A stretch of 64,000 bases of DNA from contig SVEY01000001.1 of NCBI GenBank assembly GCA_015057165.1, positions 90,680-154,679 of the forward strand. The letters are read 5' to 3'. Position numbers and translations under genes: made by a program. This stretch comes from Lachnospiraceae bacterium (GTDB lineage Bacteria > Bacillota > Clostridia > Lachnospirales > Lachnospiraceae). Positions 60,901 to 64,000 of the stretch are shown piece after piece. Below the pieces are notes generated by a model. The model was given only the letters and a program-made list of their open reading frames with translations, made no database searches and was not told the origin of the DNA. Numbering within the stretch: position 1 is the first letter of the stretch; each line of letters begins with the position of its first letter.

Positions 60901-62362
60901 TGAAGTTGTTCGTTTAATGAAAGAAACAAGTAATAAAGCGCCTCTAATACTTAAAGTTGATGAAAGTGATGCTCAGGGGCCACTTAGAATTAGAGTTCGT
61001 TCGTTTATTGAAACAATTAAGAGAAAGAGAATGCTTAATCAGGAATTTATTGTAAAAGAATTGCCTGATCCATATGATGTTAAATTCACTAAGAAAGAAC
61101 GTAAGGAGAAGATTGTTCTAATTCCTAATAGTTCTCATGCTTTTTGTATGATTATGTCAGCAGCCTTCAGAGCCCAGGGTATTAAAGCAGTACCTCTTGA
61201 TGTGGGGCGAGATGAAGCAATTAGACTTGGTAAGAAATATACTCATAATGATATATGTTTCCCAGCCCAGATTGTTATAGGTGAGATTCTAGGCGAACTT
61301 ACAAGTGGAAAATATGATAAGAGTGAAGTGGCCGTTGGAATGGCAAAGTATCTAGGTTGCTGTAGATTACCACATTATGCCACTATTCTTAGAAAAGCTC
61401 TTGATGATGCTGGTTTTGAAAACGTTGCCATTATGACTAATGATGATGTGGATTATCATGATATGCATCCAGGATTTAAGATTAATGCTTCTACAATGCT
61501 TCGCGTATCTATATCACTTCCGATGATTGATACATTAGAAGAGATACTAAGAAAGAAACGTCCTTATGAAAAGGTTCAGGGGTCTAGTGATAAGGCTTTT
61601 GAAGAGGCTATTAATGTGCTTAGTGAATCAATTGGTAAGTCAGGTACATTTGGCGCCATTTCAGGCTTTAAAAAAGCCCTTAAGATTATGGATGTTGTTG
61701 AATATGATGATAGTATTAAAAAACCGCAGGTACTTATAGTAGGAGAGTATTTGCTTAACTTCCATCCTGGTGCAAATAACGATATAGAACGTTACTTAGA
61801 AAGCAATAATTTCGAGATAATTGAAGCTAAGATGACAGATGTAATTCAAAAGTCTTATTTTTGTCAAGGCAAGCAAATTGAAGAATTTAAAGTAAAACGT
61901 GATATGGCAACTCGTTTTTGGTCATTTATTGCTAACAGGTTCTTTGATTTTTCTCATAAGCTTACAGATAGACTTGCTAAGGATTATGAGCTTCATGATA
62001 AGTCACTTCTTCTTAATGATTTATCTAAGGAAAGTGATCCGATTATACATCATACATTTGATACAGGAGAAGGAATACTTATTCCTGCTGAAATTATTCA
62101 TTATGCATCTAAAGGATGTAAGAATTTCGTTATATTACAACCTTTTGGATGTTTGCCTAATCATGTAATAGGTAGAGGTATATGTAAGAAACTTAAAGAG
62201 ATGTTCCCTGATATTGAATTACTTCCTCTTGACTATGATCCAGACGTTAGTTTTGCTAATATCGAGAATCGTCTTCAGATGCTGATTATGAATCAAAAGA
62301 CTAATGAGTCACATAGTGAGATTAAAGAAGTAATAAATAATCCAGATGTAAAAAGTGCATAG
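57938..62362 (+). CDS. acyl-CoA dehydratase activase-type protein, double ATPase fused to DUF2229/CoA-activase domains
   Basis: The 1474-residue protein contains two BadF/BcrA-type ASKHA ATPase domains. The first has VGIDVGSTTTK (18 on), LGGQDAKII and NGSCAGGTGAF. The second has LGIDAGSTTTKL (343 on), IGGQDMKAI and EACSSGCGSF. The single Cys in each suggests a bridging [4Fe-4S] cluster. A DUF2229-type part (IGIPRALAFWEGMPFFRTFF, about 715) and a C-terminal region with CFPAQIVIGEILGELTSGK, GCCRLPHY and PFGCLPNHV follow. The family activates radical 2-hydroxyacyl-CoA dehydratases or double-cubane reductases by ATP-driven electron transfer. No dehydratase subunits are adjacent, so the target is unknown. 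Confidence 0.88.
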   Translation: MNNDDYNKRNNNRKRYAVGIDVGSTTTKIILLENNTPLFYKYIRHFARQKESILKLLEEIKEYVGDKKFRLCMTGSGARELSKAINIPFTQEVVANSLALKKKYENIGTAIELGGQDAKIIFFREDENGENEVFDMRMNGSCAGGTGAFIDEVAAVLGIEPCDMNELAKEGNSVYDISGRCGVFAKTDIQALLNQGVSKADIALSSYHAIAKQTIGGLSQGLDITAPVAFEGGPLTFHPMLSKVFAKRLNLKKDEILLPKHPEMMVAYGAALSIKKLHSEAEYSTFDEVVSKLNAYNVEEDTNKKEVLYFNTPVEKEAFYKRHPKKSLPSYNPSEGEVMEAYLGIDAGSTTTKLVLMDAKNDEIIDCFYASNEGSPLDVAKNAILDIYDKYNKNHAKLIIKGAASTGYGEFLFSKAFRTEAHIVETVAHSMASSKYVDNPSFILDIGGQDMKAIWLENGIITNIVVNEACSSGCGSFLENFAKTLHIKTQDIGDSAFSSDAPASLGSRCTVFMNSSIITEQRNGKKPNDIMAGLCRSIIENVFTKVIRVPNIDSLGDKIVVQGGTFQNDAVLRAMEQYVGREVIRAPYAGLMGAIGAALKAKEEAAKNGYVSTFLTEEELKDFTYKQLNNEPCPYCTNHCKRAILTFSTGGSFVTNNRCEKGEVIGDPKADDTKEKIRQINSNKNKTANLYDIRYKLQNKDYPYETLQEEQKEVIGIPRALAFWEGMPFFRTFFGSLGYKLKISPLSTRDIYENGIHAVASDTECFPAKLVHGHIRELIKMGVDHIFMPSIVVMPSENTEKTSFSRCALVKGYPIVINNSDNPENYSNVKFDAPYFYWYSNQDIEKQLCDFMKDTFNTDVSICKKAVQFALSAQSQYDRELKDAGSKVIKQLEDDNSFAVVMAGRPYHNDPLINHELPKMLSDMGVAVLTADSLPELPNVELRKSRVDIVNNFHARVLGSSIIAAKNPNLEFIQIVSFGCGHDAVLSDEVVRLMKETSNKAPLILKVDESDAQGPLRIRVRSFIETIKRKRMLNQEFIVKELPDPYDVKFTKKERKEKIVLIPNSSHAFCMIMSAAFRAQGIKAVPLDVGRDEAIRLGKKYTHNDICFPAQIVIGEILGELTSGKYDKSEVAVGMAKYLGCCRLPHYATILRKALDDAGFENVAIMTNDDVDYHDMHPGFKINASTMLRVSISLPMIDTLEEILRKKRPYEKVQGSSDKAFEEAINVLSESIGKSGTFGAISGFKKALKIMDVVEYDDSIKKPQVLIVGEYLLNFHPGANNDIERYLESNNFEIIEAKMTDVIQKSYFCQGKQIEEFKVKRDMATRFWSFIANRFFDFSHKLTDRLAKDYELHDKSLLLNDLSKESDPIIHHTFDTGEGILIPAEIIHYASKGCKNFVILQPFGCLPNHVIGRGICKKLKEMFPDIELLPLDYDPDVSFANIENRLQMLIMNQKTNESHSEIKEVINNPDVKSA

Positions 62363-62431
62363 AATAAGGAAGTGTAGCATATTATTAATATAAAACCTTA
62401 ATATAAAGAAGTAGAATTTGAAAAACATCTA

Positions 62432-62440
62432 TGCTATACT
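62432..62440 (+). promoter_or_regulatory. extended -10 promoter for gerW
   Basis: TGCTATACT (62432-62440) is an extended -10; the -35 is only TAGAAT-like at 17 bases. It may instead be read by a sporulation sigma factor, which cannot be told by eye. Confidence 0.45.
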
Positions 62441-62501
62441 TTAATCTAAGTTAATTTATGAACGTTTTTACTATAAATACATATTTAGGAGGAGATATAT
62501 T

Positions 62502-62963
62502 ATGGAAAAGAATAATGAAGTATTTAAGACAACAATGGGCTCTATGTTTGATGGAATGGACGGATTTCTATCTACTAAGACTGTAGTAGGAGAGCCTATT
62601 AGAATCGATGATACAGTTATTTTGCCACTTGTTGATGTATCCTTTGGTATGGCTGCTGGAGCACTTACTGATGATAAGAAGAATAATGGTGCCGGTGGTG
62701 TAGGTGGTAAACTTACACCTTCAGCAGTTATTGTAATTCATAATGGAACTACTAGACTTATGAATATATCTACACATTCAGGAATTGATAAGATTCTTGA
62801 TATGGTACCTGATTTCGTAGATAGATTTAGTAATAAGATTGCAGACAAAAAAGAAGCTAAAGCTAATGCCAATAAAGGAAAAGATCCTGCTGCAAGAGAA
62901 GCAGCTGCCGAAGAGATTAGGGATAAAGTAAGTGATTCGGTAAATGAAGCATTAGAGAAGTAG
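62502..62963 (+). CDS. GerW family sporulation protein (YtfJ-like)
   Basis: The 153-residue protein has the GerW pattern: SMFDGMDGFLSTKTVVGEPIRIDDTVILPLVDVSFG and the Gly-rich NGAGGVGGKLTPSAVIVI. An amphipathic Ala/Lys-rich C-terminal helix follows. YtfJ of Bacillus is made in the forespore and affects germination. AGGAGGAG precedes the start. Related proteins also occur in non-sporulating Lachnospiraceae, so sporulation is suggested, not proven. Confidence 0.92.
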   Translation: MEKNNEVFKTTMGSMFDGMDGFLSTKTVVGEPIRIDDTVILPLVDVSFGMAAGALTDDKKNNGAGGVGGKLTPSAVIVIHNGTTRLMNISTHSGIDKILDMVPDFVDRFSNKIADKKEAKANANKGKDPAAREAAAEEIRDKVSDSVNEALEK

Positions 62964-63073
62964 TATATATACTAAGAATTATATTTTTATGTATCAAAGG
63001 GACGAATCAATTATATCCCTTAGATTTGTAGATAAGGATAAGAGATAAAATAATTATTATACTGAATTAATTT

Positions 63074-63108
63074 AGGCGCCTAACCTTGTGTTAAGCGCCT
63101 TTGTTATT
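63074..63108 (+). terminator. hairpin terminator after gerW
   Basis: AGGCGCCTAAC (63074-63084) pairs in 10 of 11 positions with GTTAAGCGCCT (63090-63100) on a 5-base loop. The stem is followed by TTGTTATT. Confidence 0.65.
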
Positions 63109-63118
63109 ATATTGTATT

Positions 63119-63361
63119 GTGGGTGTGAGGCGTTAGATATATACTGATATCGGTAGCTTTTCACTAAGAATATGTAAGTAATTAATGTTAAGTCTATATA
63201 ATCATTACGACAGGAACCGGCGGTCAAACTCACCTTCCGGGTTCGAACAGTGACCGCCTATTTGCGACATCCTGTCGCAAATTTCCTTAAATTAATTAAT
63301 TACTAACATATTCTAAGTTCGAGCTAATGTCATCAGTATATATCTAACGCCTCACACCCAC
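63119..63361 (+). repeat. structured palindromic element, copy C
   Basis: The outer arms 63119-63148 and 63332-63361 are perfectly complementary over 30 bases (GTGGGTGTGAGGCG is the outer end) and differ from those of A and B. The core matches A and B: ATATGTAAGTAATTAATG, AGGAACCGG, a hairpin GGCGGTCA/TGACCGCC, a hairpin TTTGCGACA/TGTCGCAAA, and AATTACTAACATATTCTAAG. It lies between gerW and the HsdR-like gene. Confidence 0.78.
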
Positions 63362-63404
63362 GCCCATATAATAATAAAACATATACACTTAGAATAATTA
63401 TGTA

Positions 63405-63413
63405 TGTTATAAT
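63405..63413 (+). promoter_or_regulatory. extended -10 promoter of the HsdR-like gene
   Basis: TGTTATAAT (63405-63413) is identical to the extended -10 strings before scpA and rnfC. It lies 55 bases before the start; the -35 is poor. Confidence 0.55.
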
Positions 63414-63468
63414 TTATATAAAATATAGATAATTACAGTCATTAATCAATATGGGGGTAATACGTCAT

Positions 63469-64000
63469 ATGAGTAATTTTGCTTTTATGAAAAGTCATTG
63501 GGAAGATTTGGCTAAATTAGGAGATTTATCTGAAAAATATGTATATTCTGATCCTAATACATCAATAATCAAACAAGGTATGCTTGCTGAAATTATGGTT
63601 AAGTATATGCTTGCATATGATGGAATAGCTGAACCGGAATATGATAATACTCATGCTAATAGAATTAATCTATTAAAACGAAATGATTTGCTACCAGTGG
63701 ATATTAGTAATATATTATTTATTCTTAGAAAAGCGCGTAATTTAGCTACGCATGAAGCAACAGATGATAAAAATAAAGCTTTAGAGAATCTTGAACTTTG
63801 TTTTGAACTATGTGTATGGTATATGCAGACTTATGGTGATTATAACTTTGAACCAGAAAAATATGTATCGCCGGTTGATTATGAAGTTAGTATTCAAGAG
63901 CTTGAGAAAGAGAATAATGAATTAGAAGAACTTAATAAAAAACTATCAGAAGAGATTTTACAGATACAAAGTAATGGTAAAGCTAATAGTGACCGTAGGT
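63469..64000 (+). CDS. HsdR-type restriction subunit or DEAD/DEAH helicase N-terminus (DUF4145), partial
   Basis: The frame opens at ATG 63469, preceded by TGGGGGT, and stays open to the window end (177 codons). It begins MSNFAFMKSHWEDLAKLG and continues LSEKYVYSDPNTSIIKQ. A DUF4145-like stretch follows (LLPVDISNILFILRKARN, LATHEATDDKNKALENLEL) and then a coiled coil (QELEKENNELEELNKKLSEE). This N-terminus is typical of type I restriction HsdR proteins and related helicases, in which the nuclease and helicase motors lie further downstream. It marks the start of a likely defence locus outside the window. Confidence 0.75.
   Translation, partial: MSNFAFMKSHWEDLAKLGDLSEKYVYSDPNTSIIKQGMLAEIMVKYMLAYDGIAEPEYDNTHANRINLLKRNDLLPVDISNILFILRKARNLATHEATDDKNKALENLELCFELCVWYMQTYGDYNFEPEKYVSPVDYEVSIQELEKENNELEELNKKLSEEILQIQSNGKANSDRR

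Larger units (their letters stand above)
62964..63468. other. gene-free region between gerW and the HsdR-like gene
   Basis: About 505 bases hold a small hairpin (AAGGGA 62997-63002 with TCCCTT 63016-63021), the gerW terminator, element C and the promoter of the last gene. No coding frame with a ribosome site is seen. Confidence 0.7.

Noticed and set aside
62997-63021. AAGGGA/TCCCTT hairpin as gerW terminator
   Set aside because: The loop is 13 bases and no T-tract follows; the stronger hairpin at 63074-63100 is the better candidate.

Overview
The window looks like a chromosomal segment of a low-G+C Gram-positive anaerobe of the class Clostridia, most likely Lachnospiraceae. The evidence is the AT-rich, A/T-ending codon use, the order rimP-nusA-ylxQ-infB-rbfA-nrnA-truB-ribF, a six-gene Rnf complex (C-D-G-E-A-B), a split biotin-dependent Na+ pump next to scpAB, a DUF896 protein, a NusG-II/Gx-transporter pair and a GerW-type sporulation protein. 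No rRNA, CRISPR array, integrase or recognisable transposase is present. Nearly everything is on the + strand. The two minus-strand genes are the RNase H-fold nuclease and apbE.

Layout. (1) 1-9.2 kb: galE, tRNA-Glu(CTC), then a compact translation/RNA-maturation operon in which several genes overlap. (2) 9.3-13.2 kb: a secreted SH3-NlpC/P60 hydrolase, rpsO and pnp, each with its own promoter, leader structure or terminator. (3) 13.2-19.8 kb: scpA-scpB, then a split decarboxylase/carboxyltransferase set (acyl-CoA carboxyltransferase-like, OadG-like lipoprotein, biotin carrier, OadB Na+ pump, OadA-like pyruvate carboxyltransferase). (4) 19.8-25.3 kb: an accessory stretch with visibly more G/C-rich codons: a tannase-like lipoprotein, a frameshifted clostripain-family protease and a frameshifted alpha-helical, possibly pore-forming protein. 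A short hairpin element and a reverse half-copy of it bracket the stretch. (5) 25.4-30.1 kb: FAD oxidoreductase, cmk, ispH, an S1-domain protein and cheR. (6) 31.4-38.4 kb: the Rnf operon, a YkuD-type lipoprotein and apbE, whose product would attach FMN to RnfD and RnfG. (7) 38.4-39.1 kb: a gene-free stretch with two large structured palindromic elements. (8) 39.2-53.5 kb: proB, DUF896, 5-FTHF cyclo-ligase, proA, miaB, NusG-II, a membrane/GHMP-kinase fusion, ruvAB, zapA, U32 peptidase, FtsW/RodA-PBP pair and a NUDIX protein. (9) 53.6-63.0 kb: a small unknown protein, DUF2953, an unusual ABC transporter pair, a 1474-residue acyl-CoA dehydratase activase-type protein and gerW. (10) A third copy of the structured element, then the 5' part of an HsdR/DUF4145-type gene that runs off the end.

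How the genes fit together. The Rnf complex (ferredoxin:NAD+ oxidoreductase) and the biotin-dependent decarboxylase could both feed a Na+ or H+ gradient, and apbE supplies the Rnf flavinylation activity. Cell-envelope growth is served by the P60 hydrolase, the YkuD protein, FtsW/RodA, the PBP and ZapA.

The most unusual feature is a three-copy family of 235-295 bp palindromic elements (38455-38689, 38701-38995, 63119-63361). They share a conserved core with two hairpins, but each copy has its own long, self-complementary outer arms. Also notable are a 27-residue repeat in the extracytoplasmic part of an ABC permease, the Gx-transporter/GHMP-kinase fusion, and the protease plus pore-former-like pair, each carrying one extra base.
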